A DNA stretch of 64,000 bases from positions 485,348-549,347 of the forward strand of contig JAQWHI010000018.1 of the NCBI GenBank assembly GCA_029249445.1, in the 5' to 3' direction. This DNA comes from Crocinitomicaceae bacterium (GTDB lineage: Bacteria; Bacteroidota; Bacteroidia; Flavobacteriales_D; Crocinitomicaceae). The position numbers were made by a program, and so were the translations under genes. The notes below the pieces were generated by a model. It was not told where the DNA came from, made no database searches, and saw only the letters and a program-made list of their open reading frames with translations. Below are positions 18,700 to 26,983 of the stretch, piece after piece. The stretch's first letter is position 1; every line of letters starts with the position of its first letter.

Positions 18700-18723
18700 T
18701 TTGAGTATTCAATTGAACTCAAA
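18700..18723. other. Perfect inverted repeat between menD and terC
   Basis: TTTGAGT and ACTCAAA flank an ATTCAATTGA core that is itself nearly palindromic. There is no T run on either strand, so it is a poor intrinsic terminator; it could be an operator or an mRNA end-stabilising hairpin after menD. Confidence 0.4.
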
Positions 18724-18742
18724 TCCTTGCTTTAGGAAATGC

Positions 18743-20437
18743 TCACTGTTTAAAGTGCTCAAAAAAGTCTTTAAGAACTTTATCGTTCTCGGTTTTCGGA
18801 GTATGTATCTCAAGAAGTACAGGACGACTCCTATCTGAAGCACCAAAAAACTCCGGAATATAGGTTTCAATTTCTTGAATACTTGTTGCTGAGAGATAAT
18901 CAATATCAAAAGTTGCACACAATTTTTCAGCTGAAAAAGGCTGCTGTGTCTCAAAATATTTTTCAAGTTTGTTCGACTTTGACGGTCCATCAATTATTCT
19001 AAAAATACCTCCTCCACTATTATTAATGACTACAATACGCAAATTGGGAGAAAGATAATTACTCCAAAGTGCATTGCTATCGTAGAAAAAGGATACATCT
19101 CCAGTAATGAGTAGGTTCAACTTCTTACTCTGTATAAATGCGGCCCCACATGCCGCACTGGTGCTACCATCAATACCACTCGTGCCTCGATTTGAAAAAT
19201 ATTGAATTGACGAAACTGGATCAAATAATTGACAATATCGCACCACAGAGCTGTTGCCCATGTGCAAAAGCGTATTGTCAGGAATGTAATCCAAAAGTGT
19301 TTCAATTACCGAGAAATCTGAATACGGCGCCTTTTGCACAAATGTTGGAGCCGCATCTTTGTTAGTGTAATCAACTTTCTTCCAATTTAGACCGAATGAA
19401 TTGATATGCAATGGGTACTTCCACTTCAACATCGCATCAATCAACTGGGCTGGCTCTGTGCAAATAGAGCGTGTCAATTTACGATAGGTATCCATCTGAG
19501 GAAATGCGTGTCCAACCCTCCAATGGGATTTAACTTTACTCTTCCTTAGAAAAGTTTTAATTCTCTTTGATATAATTGCACCACCTAATGAAATCAATAA
19601 ATCAGGTTCAAAATCCTCGAGCTGATCAATGGGTATACCACTCAATGTACGATCAATGCAATGAATGAATTTTGGGTGGATGAGATTTGAGGTATTTTCA
19701 ACAAGGACAACCACAGAATTGTCATTCGCTAAGTCAGACAAACGATTCAGTAACCTTATGTTTTTATCCATTTGACCGCAAACAATCATTCGCTTGGATG
19801 AAGCATTCCAGTCTTTTTCCAATTCTAAAAGGAATTCATCATCAATCAATTCAGATGGCGAATTCAAGTCATCACTTTCAATTTCAAAATCATCCAATTC
19901 AACCAAGTCATACATCGGTTCAGAAATTGGACAGTTGATATGAATTGGTCCTTTCCATAAACCATTTCCAACTTCAAATAACTCACGAATTGACCGATCA
20001 AATTTTTGATATGCGCTCGGGTCAATGTACTCTTCAATTTGCATGTATGAGCGGACATGTCTGCCAAAAACCTCATCTTGCATGATGGTTTGTCCATCGC
20101 CGTGATTGATCCACTCAGTCGGTCGGTCTGCACTCATAATCACTAAAGGAATGCATTGGTAATAGGCTTCTGCAACAGCAGGGAAATAATTCAACACAGC
20201 CGATCCAGATGTACAAATAAGGCCCACTGGGAGATTTAACTGCTGTGACATTCCAAGTGCATAAAAAGCAGCGGAACGCTCGTCATGGATAACAATGGCT
20301 GTGATCTCCGGGTGATTGTCGATCGCTATAATTAAAGCTGCATTCCTCGATCCAGGTGAACAAACAACATGTGTCATTCCGTTCGCTGCACAATTGTGAA
20401 CCAATCGTGCGATTCCTGTTTTTTCCGTTGTCACCAT
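18743..20437 (-). CDS. menD: 2-succinyl-5-enolpyruvyl-6-hydroxy-3-cyclohexene-1-carboxylate synthase
   Basis: Thiamine diphosphate enzyme that joins isochorismate and 2-oxoglutarate in menaquinone synthesis, cytoplasmic. The 564-residue protein has VVCSPGSRNAALIIAI at residues 25-40, which binds isochorismate, an IHDERSAAFYALGMS segment, and the thiamine diphosphate/magnesium region GDVSFFYDSNAL through NSGGGIFRII near residue 450-480. It is 15 bases after the menF stop; a TAGTTTTG box overlaps the menF 3' end and may give a second promoter. Confidence 0.96.
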   Translation of the reverse strand: MVTTEKTGIARLVHNCAANGMTHVVCSPGSRNAALIIAIDNHPEITAIVIHDERSAAFYALGMSQQLNLPVGLICTSGSAVLNYFPAVAEAYYQCIPLVIMSADRPTEWINHGDGQTIMQDEVFGRHVRSYMQIEEYIDPSAYQKFDRSIRELFEVGNGLWKGPIHINCPISEPMYDLVELDDFEIESDDLNSPSELIDDEFLLELEKDWNASSKRMIVCGQMDKNIRLLNRLSDLANDNSVVVLVENTSNLIHPKFIHCIDRTLSGIPIDQLEDFEPDLLISLGGAIISKRIKTFLRKSKVKSHWRVGHAFPQMDTYRKLTRSICTEPAQLIDAMLKWKYPLHINSFGLNWKKVDYTNKDAAPTFVQKAPYSDFSVIETLLDYIPDNTLLHMGNSSVVRYCQLFDPVSSIQYFSNRGTSGIDGSTSAACGAAFIQSKKLNLLITGDVSFFYDSNALWSNYLSPNLRIVVINNSGGGIFRIIDGPSKSNKLEKYFETQQPFSAEKLCATFDIDYLSATSIQEIETYIPEFFGASDRSRPVLLEIHTPKTENDKVLKDFFEHFKQ

Positions 20438-20447
20438 CTCCTTATAT

Positions 20448-20455
20448 CAAAACTA
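20448..20455 (-). promoter_or_regulatory. Possible internal promoter before menD
   Basis: Minus strand TAGTTTTG matches TAnnTTTG ten bases before the menD ATG and overlaps the menF stop codon region. Confidence 0.4.
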
Positions 20456-21415
20456 TAGTTTTTCAATTACGTTAAGTAACGTTTTTGCTTTATTTTCAGT
20501 TTCCAACCATTCGGAATGAGGATTCGAATCAATCGTCAACCCGCCACCGATATACAAGAAACATTCCTCTGCAAACAATTGAGCACATCGTAAGTTGACG
20601 TACAAATTCGTTTCTTCACCGACAACACCTATGAAACCGGCGTAAAGACCTCGATCGTGACACTCCAATTCACGAATCATCTCAAACGCACCCATCCTTG
20701 GTGCTCCACAGACAGCTGGAGTTGGGTGCATCAGCTCAACAAAATCATCTATTTTTCTAGATGGAAATTTGAATTTAAAATCTGTTCTTAAGTGTTCAAC
20801 TGGTCCAGCCATTACCGATTCTGGACCTTTCTTTGAAATAATTTTACAATTGATTTGATCTAAATTTTTCTCGATAAATTCTGATACAAAATATTGCTCC
20901 GAACGCTCTTTTTCAGTCCATTCAATTCCTTTGCCACTCTCTTTCGTTCCTGCAAGAGACATGGTAAATCCTATCTCACCTTTTGCCTGCAACAGAACTT
21001 CTGGAGTGGCTCCAATCCATGTACCAAATCGATCACTCGAAATCAAATAAACAAAAGCATTTGGATATTCCTCACAAAGTGCATTGTACAATGAATTAAA
21101 ACTGTGATTAAAAGAAATTTTTTTTATTCTCGATAAAATTGCCTTATTAACCTCTCGGTTGCTGAAATTTGACAAATATGCATTTGCTAAATCGAAATAC
21201 TCTTCCTGACTGTAGATCGGGACATCCTCTGTTCTGATACTACCCGTAATATTTTGGGGCGAATCACTAGATTCGATAAATTGAAATATTTTATCTCCCG
21301 AAAAAGGTCGAACCACAAAACCATTCACAGATTCCGTTGCAGAAACCGCTGCAAAAGAACCTGACTTGCATCTACTCACTTTTCCTGGGATCCTATAATT
21401 GATTATATCCCCCAT
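20453..21415 (-). CDS. menF: Isochorismate synthase
   Basis: Chorismate-binding enzyme that makes isochorismate for menaquinone (it could also serve a siderophore, but the menD and thioesterase neighbours argue for menaquinone). The 320-residue protein has the family core: SLAGTKESGKGIEWTEKE near residue 165, LMHPTPAVCGAPR near residue 228, and GLYAGFIGVVG to YIGGGLTIDSNPHSEWLE at the C-terminus. It is somewhat shorter than many homologues at the N-terminus. The ATG directly follows the TAA of the thioesterase gene. Confidence 0.93.
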   Translation of the reverse strand: MGDIINYRIPGKVSRCKSGSFAAVSATESVNGFVVRPFSGDKIFQFIESSDSPQNITGSIRTEDVPIYSQEEYFDLANAYLSNFSNREVNKAILSRIKKISFNHSFNSLYNALCEEYPNAFVYLISSDRFGTWIGATPEVLLQAKGEIGFTMSLAGTKESGKGIEWTEKERSEQYFVSEFIEKNLDQINCKIISKKGPESVMAGPVEHLRTDFKFKFPSRKIDDFVELMHPTPAVCGAPRMGAFEMIRELECHDRGLYAGFIGVVGEETNLYVNLRCAQLFAEECFLYIGGGLTIDSNPHSEWLETENKAKTLLNVIEKL

Positions 21416-21838
21416 TTACTTCGATGGAATAACCATAACTGTTAAACGACCGGTACAAACTAATTTTTTCGTTACTTCATCCGTAATTTCAACCTGCCAT
21501 ACATGTGTTCTTCTCCCTGCATGTACTAGTTTTCCATGCGCCACAACAAAACCATCACGAGCAGCACCAACATGATTGGCATTTACCTCCAACCCGACTG
21601 GAACTTCCTTTGATAAATCAAGCAAAAGTGTAGACCCCATAGAACCTACTGTTTCTATCAAGGCAGCACTTGCGCCTCCATGTAACAGTCCCATGGGTTG
21701 TTTTGTTCGATCATCAACTGGCATTCGAACCTTAATATAGTCCTCTCCCAACTCAATACATTCCATCCCTAGCTGCGCCACCAGAGTGCCTTTACTGAAA
21801 GAATTGATGTCATTTAATTCGACTTGCTTTAATTTCAT
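21416..21838 (-). CDS. menI: PaaI-type hotdog thioesterase, probable DHNA-CoA thioesterase
   Basis: A 140-residue single hotdog-fold acyl-CoA thioesterase. The helix segment GLLHGGASAALIETVGSMG near residue 52 carries the HGG and the catalytic acidic residue (E in ALIET), and ANHVGAARDG follows. Being fused in an operon with menF and menD, it most likely hydrolyses 1,4-dihydroxy-2-naphthoyl-CoA in menaquinone synthesis; the gene symbol rests on this context. A TATCTTTG box ends four bases before the ATG, suggesting a leaderless transcript for the menI-menF-menD operon. Confidence 0.82.
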   Translation of the reverse strand: MKLKQVELNDINSFSKGTLVAQLGMECIELGEDYIKVRMPVDDRTKQPMGLLHGGASAALIETVGSMGSTLLLDLSKEVPVGLEVNANHVGAARDGFVVAHGKLVHAGRRTHVWQVEITDEVTKKLVCTGRLTVMVIPSK

Positions 21839-21842
21839 GTGA

Positions 21843-21850
21843 CAAAGATA
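21843..21850 (-). promoter_or_regulatory. TAnnTTTG promoter box of the menI-menF-menD operon
   Basis: Minus strand TATCTTTG is followed by TCAC and the menI ATG, the same four-base spacing as for murB on the other side of this divergent gap. Confidence 0.65.
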
Positions 21851-21928
21851 ACCTCAGAATAGTAATTTAACAACATCATACCGTTTGTAATTATTTCAAA
21901 TACGAAATAAAATTGAACGATTGATGCT

Positions 21929-21936
21929 TACATTTG
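21929..21936 (+). promoter_or_regulatory. TAnnTTTG promoter box of murB
   Basis: TACATTTG is followed by AGCA and the murB ATG; the expected transcription start coincides with the start codon. Confidence 0.65.
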
Positions 21937-21940
21937 AGCA

Positions 21941-22948
21941 ATGATTCAGGAAAACATCAATTTAAAACAACACAACACGTTTGGCATCGAAGTCAATGCC
22001 CGCAGATTTGCTACGTTCTCCTCTATTGAAGAATTGCGTTCCTTACTCTCAGAAAAAAACGATGATTCCCTTTTAATTCTTGGAGGAGGAAGTAACATTC
22101 TCTTCACTAAAGATTTCAATGGCCTAGTCATCAAAAATGAAATCAAAGGTTTTGAAATAGTTGACGAAACCGAAAAATTTGTTCACGTCAAAGTTGGAGC
22201 CGGCGAAGTATGGCATGAATTCGTTCTGAAGTGCATCGAATTGGACTATGGAGGTGTTGAGAACCTCTCATTAATCCCCGGCAGCGTCGGAGCAAGTCCT
22301 ATGCAAAATATTGGCGCATACGGTACTGAGATAAAAGATATTTTCATCCAACTTGAAGCCTACAAAATTGATACGGGTGAAATTCATATTTTTAATAATG
22401 AAGATTGCGAATTTGGCTACCGTGAAAGTGTTTTTAAAAAATCACTTAAAGATCAATACGTAATTGTTTCTGTTACGTATCGTCTGACCAAAGAACACCT
22501 GATAAACTCCAACTATGGTGCAATTGAAAACGAATTAACAAAGCGCGGAATAACACATGCCACAATTCGTGATATCAGTGATTCCGTTATAGCAATTCGC
22601 TCGAGTAAATTGCCTGATCCAAAAAAAATCGGAAATGCTGGAAGCTTCTTTAAAAATCCAATTGTAGACCACAAAATTGTCAAAGAAATAGCAAAAAATT
22701 ACCATCAATTTCCACATTATCCTGCACCAAATGGAAAAGTAAAACTTGCGGCAGGATGGCTAATTGAGCAAGCAGGTTGGAAAGGAAAAACATTTGGGAA
22801 TTTTGGTGTCCATAAACTTCAAGCCTTGGTACTTGTGAACTATTCTGAAAGTAAAGGTGATGAGATCTACGATTTATCTACACGTATCATAACATCGGTA
22901 AAAGAGCAATTTGGTATAACGCTTGAAAGAGAAGTGAATATCATCTAA
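21941..22948 (+). CDS. murB: UDP-N-acetylenolpyruvoylglucosamine reductase
   Basis: FAD- and NADPH-dependent enzyme that makes UDP-N-acetylmuramate for peptidoglycan. The 335-residue protein begins with NLKQHNTFGIEVNARRF, the FAD-binding LGGGSNILFTKDF is near residue 48, IPGSVGASPMQNIGAYG near residue 110, and the catalytic serine lies in GNAGSFFKNP near residue 230; the C-terminal GKTFGNFGVHKLQALVLVN is of the type I enzyme. It stands alone on the plus strand, divergent from menI and convergent with the helicase gene. Confidence 0.97.
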   Translation: MIQENINLKQHNTFGIEVNARRFATFSSIEELRSLLSEKNDDSLLILGGGSNILFTKDFNGLVIKNEIKGFEIVDETEKFVHVKVGAGEVWHEFVLKCIELDYGGVENLSLIPGSVGASPMQNIGAYGTEIKDIFIQLEAYKIDTGEIHIFNNEDCEFGYRESVFKKSLKDQYVIVSVTYRLTKEHLINSNYGAIENELTKRGITHATIRDISDSVIAIRSSKLPDPKKIGNAGSFFKNPIVDHKIVKEIAKNYHQFPHYPAPNGKVKLAAGWLIEQAGWKGKTFGNFGVHKLQALVLVNYSESKGDEIYDLSTRIITSVKEQFGITLEREVNII

Positions 22949-22966
22949 TCAACGACGGAAGGGAAT

Positions 22967-24193
22967 TTACCACTCATCTGAAGTCCCATCCATTTCATTG
23001 GATTGATCCAACAACTTCTGCCAGTTGCTCGAACCATCATCGGTGTCGTCCAAAATACTTAAATATTCATTTTTGGTTAAATCATACCGTTCAATTTCTT
23101 CCCCAGTATATGCCTCAATATCGAGTAATATTTGCTTCTCACCCTCACTACAAAATGATAGTGCTTGACCTCTATTTTTTCCACGGCCTGTTCTTCCACA
23201 TCTGTGTACGTAATTTTCAGAATCTTCTGGGAGGTCATAATTCACAACATATTCAACACTTGGAATATCAATTCCTCGAGCTGCAACATCCGTCGTAATC
23301 AGCACTGTATTCTCTCCCGCCCGAAAGCGATCAAGAATAGAAAACCTCTCTTTCTGGTCAATCCCACCGTGCATTGCCTCAGAGTGAATCTGCACACGCT
23401 TCATCGCTTCTACGATGCGACCAACTCGAACCTTCGTCCTTGCAAATACCACGACTTTCTTTTCAGGATACTGCTTCACAATATTCTCTAAAAAAAAGCG
23501 CTTGTCATCCATCTCAACAAATATGACCGAATGGTCAATATTTTTTGCAACAGGGTTTTTAGGAGAAATTTGAATACGGATTGCATTTTTCACAACATCA
23601 TAAGCCAATGACTTGATCTTCTTCGAGATTGTTGCTGAGAAAAATAATGTTTGTCTTTTCTTTGGTATGAATCGAAGCACATCTGAAATGTCTTTTGCAA
23701 AACCAAGATCAAGCATCAAGTCAGCCTCATCAAGCACGAGGTATTCGACATTCGAGAGATCAAGAGCATTCTGAGAAATGAGATCAAACATTCTTCCTGG
23801 GGTCGCTACCAATACATCAATTCCATTATTCAATGTTTTAATTTGCTGTTCTTGTTCCACACCACCAAACAAACCAAAAACTTTCACACCAGTATGCTTT
23901 CCAATTGTTCGATATACTCCAGCAATTTGTTTTGCAAGTTCTCGCGTCGGAACCATAACCAAACAGCGAACAGTTCCTTTTGTATATTTGTTCTTTTTTC
24001 GCTGGATATTGTTGATTGTAGGTATTGCAAAAGCAGCCGTTTTTCCCGTGCCCGTTTGAGCGATAGCCATCACATCTTCTCCATCCAAAATAGGTCGAAT
24101 GGCTTTGTATTGTATATCCGTTGGACGCTTAAAACCGAGAACATCCAATTGTGTCTTAATTTCTTTTGATATGTTGTAATCCGAAAATTTCAT
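22967..24193 (-). CDS. DEAD-box RNA helicase
   Basis: ATP-dependent RNA helicase of the RhlE/SrmB/DbpA kind, 408 residues. All core motifs are present: Q-motif region GFKRPTDIQYKAI, AQTGTGKTAAF (motif I), PTRELAKQ (Ia), TPGRM (Ib), DEAD (II) near residue 155, SAT (III), ARTKVRVG (IV), TTDVAARGID (V) and HRCGRTGRG (VI). The C-terminal tail is short and acidic, without an RNA-binding domain. Probable roles are ribosome assembly or mRNA turnover. A strong terminator separates it from the upstream zinc-ribbon gene. Confidence 0.95.
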   Translation of the reverse strand: MKFSDYNISKEIKTQLDVLGFKRPTDIQYKAIRPILDGEDVMAIAQTGTGKTAAFAIPTINNIQRKKNKYTKGTVRCLVMVPTRELAKQIAGVYRTIGKHTGVKVFGLFGGVEQEQQIKTLNNGIDVLVATPGRMFDLISQNALDLSNVEYLVLDEADLMLDLGFAKDISDVLRFIPKKRQTLFFSATISKKIKSLAYDVVKNAIRIQISPKNPVAKNIDHSVIFVEMDDKRFFLENIVKQYPEKKVVVFARTKVRVGRIVEAMKRVQIHSEAMHGGIDQKERFSILDRFRAGENTVLITTDVAARGIDIPSVEYVVNYDLPEDSENYVHRCGRTGRGKNRGQALSFCSEGEKQILLDIEAYTGEEIERYDLTKNEYLSILDDTDDGSSNWQKLLDQSNEMDGTSDEW

Positions 24194-24200
24194 ACTTCAC

Positions 24201-24230
24201 AAAAAAGCCCTGACGAAATTGGTCAGGGCT
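24201..24230 (-). terminator. Intrinsic terminator between zinc-ribbon gene and helicase gene
   Basis: Minus strand AGCCCTGAC pairs perfectly with GTCAGGGCT around CAATTTC and is followed by six T; it is 20 bases after the zinc-ribbon gene stop and just before the helicase start. Confidence 0.9.
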
Positions 24231-24249
24231 CTCAGTTCTATTAAATAAT

Positions 24250-25002
24250 TTATTCTGCCGTTTCTTGACTTGGAACCAAAATACGCCCGCAATGTTCACA
24301 AGCGATAACTTTCTTTTTAGTATGAATATCCAACTGACGCTGTGGTGGTATTTTATTAAAACAACCTCCACAAGAATCTCTATCTACTGGAACAACTGCT
24401 AAACCATTTTTCGCGTTGTTACGAAGTCGAGTGTATGCGTTTCCGAGTCGTGTATCGAGCGATTTAAGTGCTGCTTTTGATTTCTTAATTAGCTTTTCCT
24501 CTTGTGTTTGCGTTTCTGCAATAATTTCATCCAATTCAGCTGTTTTTGCATCTAAATCTTGCGAGCGGAGTCCTCTACGCTCAATGGCTTCAGCGAGGAC
24601 TTCTTTTTTATGTGCAACTTTCGCTTTCGCCTCTTTGCTCCGCTTTTCATTCAATTTAATTTCCAGCTCCTGATATTCTACCTCTTTCGAGATTGATTCA
24701 AACTCTCTGTTGTTGCGTACATTGTTTTGTTGTTCTTTGTACTTTGCAATTGCAGCTTCAGCCTCTTTGTTTGCATTTTTCCGATCAGAAACATCCGTAT
24801 CTAGTGCATTAATTTCGTCCTCCATCTTAGCAATTCGAGTATCAAGCCCGGCAAGTTCGTCTTCCAAATCTTGCACCTCCAACGGAAGCTCTCCTCTAAC
24901 TGTTCTTATTCTGTCAATTTCAGAATCGATTAATTGCAAATTATATAGACTGTCTAATTTTTCAGCTACTGTCGCCTCTTTTTTAGTTGCAGTTTTTGCC
25001 AT
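24250..25002 (-). CDS. Coiled-coil protein with C4 zinc ribbon (DUF164/zf-RING_7)
   Basis: A 250-residue protein. Residues 10-190 are highly charged heptad-like sequence forming a long antiparallel coiled coil. The C-terminus has a zinc ribbon with CGGC near residue 212 and CEHCG near residue 237. Homologues are often annotated as nucleic-acid binding, based on the ribbon and structure; function is not established. A TATTTTTG box inside the end of the upstream nif3 gene is four bases before the ATG, so it can be transcribed independently as a leaderless message. Confidence 0.9.
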   Translation of the reverse strand: MAKTATKKEATVAEKLDSLYNLQLIDSEIDRIRTVRGELPLEVQDLEDELAGLDTRIAKMEDEINALDTDVSDRKNANKEAEAAIAKYKEQQNNVRNNREFESISKEVEYQELEIKLNEKRSKEAKAKVAHKKEVLAEAIERRGLRSQDLDAKTAELDEIIAETQTQEEKLIKKSKAALKSLDTRLGNAYTRLRNNAKNGLAVVPVDRDSCGGCFNKIPPQRQLDIHTKKKVIACEHCGRILVPSQETAE

Positions 25003-25005
25003 TTG

Positions 25006-26103
25006 TCAAAAATAATTTATTGGGTTTGTATTCACCTCCGTTAAATGAACGGCAAATGTAGTGAATTTTTTCTTCAAAATCGTGGCGATTCTGTTCGAAG
25101 TGTATTGTTCGCTTTCAAAATGTCCAATATCTGCGATGATTATTTCATTTTCTGCATCAAAAAAATCGTGGTATTTGTAGTCTCCGGTGATAAAAACGTC
25201 AGCTCCAGAGCGTTTTGCTGCCCGCAGTAAAAAGCTACCAGATCCGCCGCAAAATGCTACCTTTTTGATTTGACCTCCAGACAATTTCGAATGTCGAATA
25301 ACAGCACAATTAAATGTTGATTTAAGAAACGTTAAAAATGCAACCTCATCCATTGCTTTCGTCAAATCACCAACCATTCCGCTTCCTTCGTAGTCATTGG
25401 CATTCATTAATGGAAGAACATCATAAGCAATCTCCTCATAAGGATGACTCAATCGCATTGCATTTAAAATCGCATCAAGCTGATGCGATGAACATACCAC
25501 CTCAAAACGTTCTTCTTGAACATTAGTAGATTTACCGATTTCTCCGATATGCGGACTTGAATTTTCACCGGGTGTAAACATTCCTTCTCCAGAAACGGAA
25601 AAGCTACATTCACTATAATCTCCAATATTGCCCGCTCCTGCTTTATACATCGCTTCTGAAACCACTTTGACATGACTTCGCGGTACATAACAGACCAATT
25701 TATTAAGCACATTCAATTTTGGAGATAAAATACGCACATCTGCAAGCCCTAAGCGCTCTGCAATTTCATAGTTTACTCCAAAACGATAATTATCCAAATT
25801 TGTATGGCAAGCGTAAATCGCAATGTCATTCTTTATCGCCTTTAAAATAGTTCTTTGTATGTAATCGGTTCCATTAATTTTTTTTAATCCCTTAAAAACA
25901 ATTGGATGATGTGAGACAATTAAATTACACCCTCTTTCAATTGCCTCATCAACCGTAGATTCGATACAATCTAACGAGACAAGTACATTAGTTATCTCTT
26001 GATTTTGATTCCCAACAATGAGACCAGAATTGTCATAAGATTCCTGACTTGAAAGAGGTGCTAAACGCTCTATATATCTTGTTATATCGTTAATTTTTGT
26101 CAT
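25006..26103 (-). CDS. NIF3-like dinuclear metal center protein
   Basis: Member of the NIF3/YbgI/YqfO family, 365 residues, the long form with a middle PII-like domain. Metal ligands expected for the family are visible: DNSGLIVGN near residue 25, VSHHPIVFKG near residue 65, CHTNLDNYRFGVN near residue 100, and near the C-terminus FITGDYKYHDFFDAE and IADIGHFESEQY. It may act as a GTP cyclohydrolase-related or metal-dependent hydrolase, but the reaction is uncertain. It is three bases from the beta-barrel gene upstream and followed at once by the zinc-ribbon gene, a neighbourhood repeated in other Bacteroidota. Confidence 0.9.
   Translation of the reverse strand: MTKINDITRYIERLAPLSSQESYDNSGLIVGNQNQEITNVLVSLDCIESTVDEAIERGCNLIVSHHPIVFKGLKKINGTDYIQRTILKAIKNDIAIYACHTNLDNYRFGVNYEIAERLGLADVRILSPKLNVLNKLVCYVPRSHVKVVSEAMYKAGAGNIGDYSECSFSVSGEGMFTPGENSSPHIGEIGKSTNVQEERFEVVCSSHQLDAILNAMRLSHPYEEIAYDVLPLMNANDYEGSGMVGDLTKAMDEVAFLTFLKSTFNCAVIRHSKLSGGQIKKVAFCGGSGSFLLRAAKRSGADVFITGDYKYHDFFDAENEIIIADIGHFESEQYTSNRIATILKKKFTTFAVHLTEVNTNPINYF
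25007..25014 (-). promoter_or_regulatory. TAnnTTTG promoter box of the zinc-ribbon gene
   Basis: Minus strand TATTTTTG is followed by ACAA and the ATG at 25002. The box overlaps the last codons of the nif3 gene, including its TGA. Confidence 0.6.
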
Positions 26104-26106
26104 ACA

Positions 26107-26847
26107 TTAGAATTTATAAGTCAACCCCATATTCACTCCTATCGCTCGACCGAAATGCGCGTAAGGCGATGTCTCAACATTCGAAGATATGAGTTGCAAC
26201 CTATATTCAGGAACAAGCAACAAAGAAACATTTCTGCCCATCGTAAGATGAACCCCTACATTTGCAACCGCACTTAATACAAAGGATCGATATCCATTTT
26301 GTGTAGTGTAAGTTTCTTTTGTCTTTGTATTGACTGCATCCTCCCATCTCCGATCTTGCTTATATTTGGTGAACAATTGCGGAATCAACCCACCACCAAC
26401 ATACAAACGAACATTTTCACCGCAAGTAAAGTAGGCTTTGACGGGCATTCCGATATATTTATATGTGCTTTCATAAGCATGCAAGGTATCCGAACCCTCA
26501 TAAAGGTACGATTCACCATTTTGGATATAAGTAATCCCTCCTTCCCATGTCAAATAAGGTAAAATTCGATCACGAACACCTATACCCAATGACCAACTAT
26601 CGAGACTTTTCTCGTATTCTCTCTCTCCAAGAGAGGCTGCATAAATTCCTCCATTCCCCGTATTCTCGATCAAATTACGGCTTGTCCGCGACCAATTTGC
26701 GAGAGCAAAAAATTCAGCTGTTCCACTGTTTGTTTCGGCAGGTCTTTGTTCATCTTTGGGCTGCCCCTGTATTACATCAATTTGAGCATTAACAGCTAAA
26801 ACAGACAAAATCACAATAGCTGTAAGGAAGTACTTTTTTAGTTTCAT
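26107..26847 (-). CDS. Outer membrane beta-barrel protein
   Basis: A protein of about 246 residues with a signal peptide (KKYFLTAIVILSVLAVNAQ) and a C-terminal pattern of alternating residues with GLTYKF at the end, as expected for a small porin-like outer membrane barrel (OmpW/outer membrane protein beta-barrel domain type). The ORF track starts at 26880; the ATG at 26847 places the signal peptide at the N-terminus and has a near-match promoter box (TATCTTTC) four bases before it. Function unknown. It heads the barrel-nif3-zinc ribbon gene group. Confidence 0.82.
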   Translation of the reverse strand: MKLKKYFLTAIVILSVLAVNAQIDVIQGQPKDEQRPAETNSGTAEFFALANWSRTSRNLIENTGNGGIYAASLGEREYEKSLDSWSLGIGVRDRILPYLTWEGGITYIQNGESYLYEGSDTLHAYESTYKYIGMPVKAYFTCGENVRLYVGGGLIPQLFTKYKQDRRWEDAVNTKTKETYTTQNGYRSFVLSAVANVGVHLTMGRNVSLLLVPEYRLQLISSNVETSPYAHFGRAIGVNMGLTYKF

Positions 26848-26851
26848 AGCG

Positions 26852-26859
26852 GAAAGATA
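26852..26859 (-). promoter_or_regulatory. Near-consensus promoter box of the beta-barrel gene
   Basis: Minus strand TATCTTTC differs from TAnnTTTG at the last position only and keeps the four-base distance to the ATG at 26847. Confidence 0.45.
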
Positions 26860-26973
26860 CCAAATAATCGAAATTTTCATCGATCAAAGTAGCAAATCAT
26901 AAATATTCACCTACCGTTCAATTGACTGATTTTATTGTTACCTGTTCTTGTCTTAGATACCAACATTAATTTT

Positions 26974-26981
26974 TAATTTTG
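26974..26981 (+). promoter_or_regulatory. TAnnTTTG promoter box before the LtaS-like gene
   Basis: TAATTTTG ends two bases before the first ATG and five before the second; the second ATG is therefore the better candidate for a leaderless start. Confidence 0.5.
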
Positions 26982-26983
26982 AG

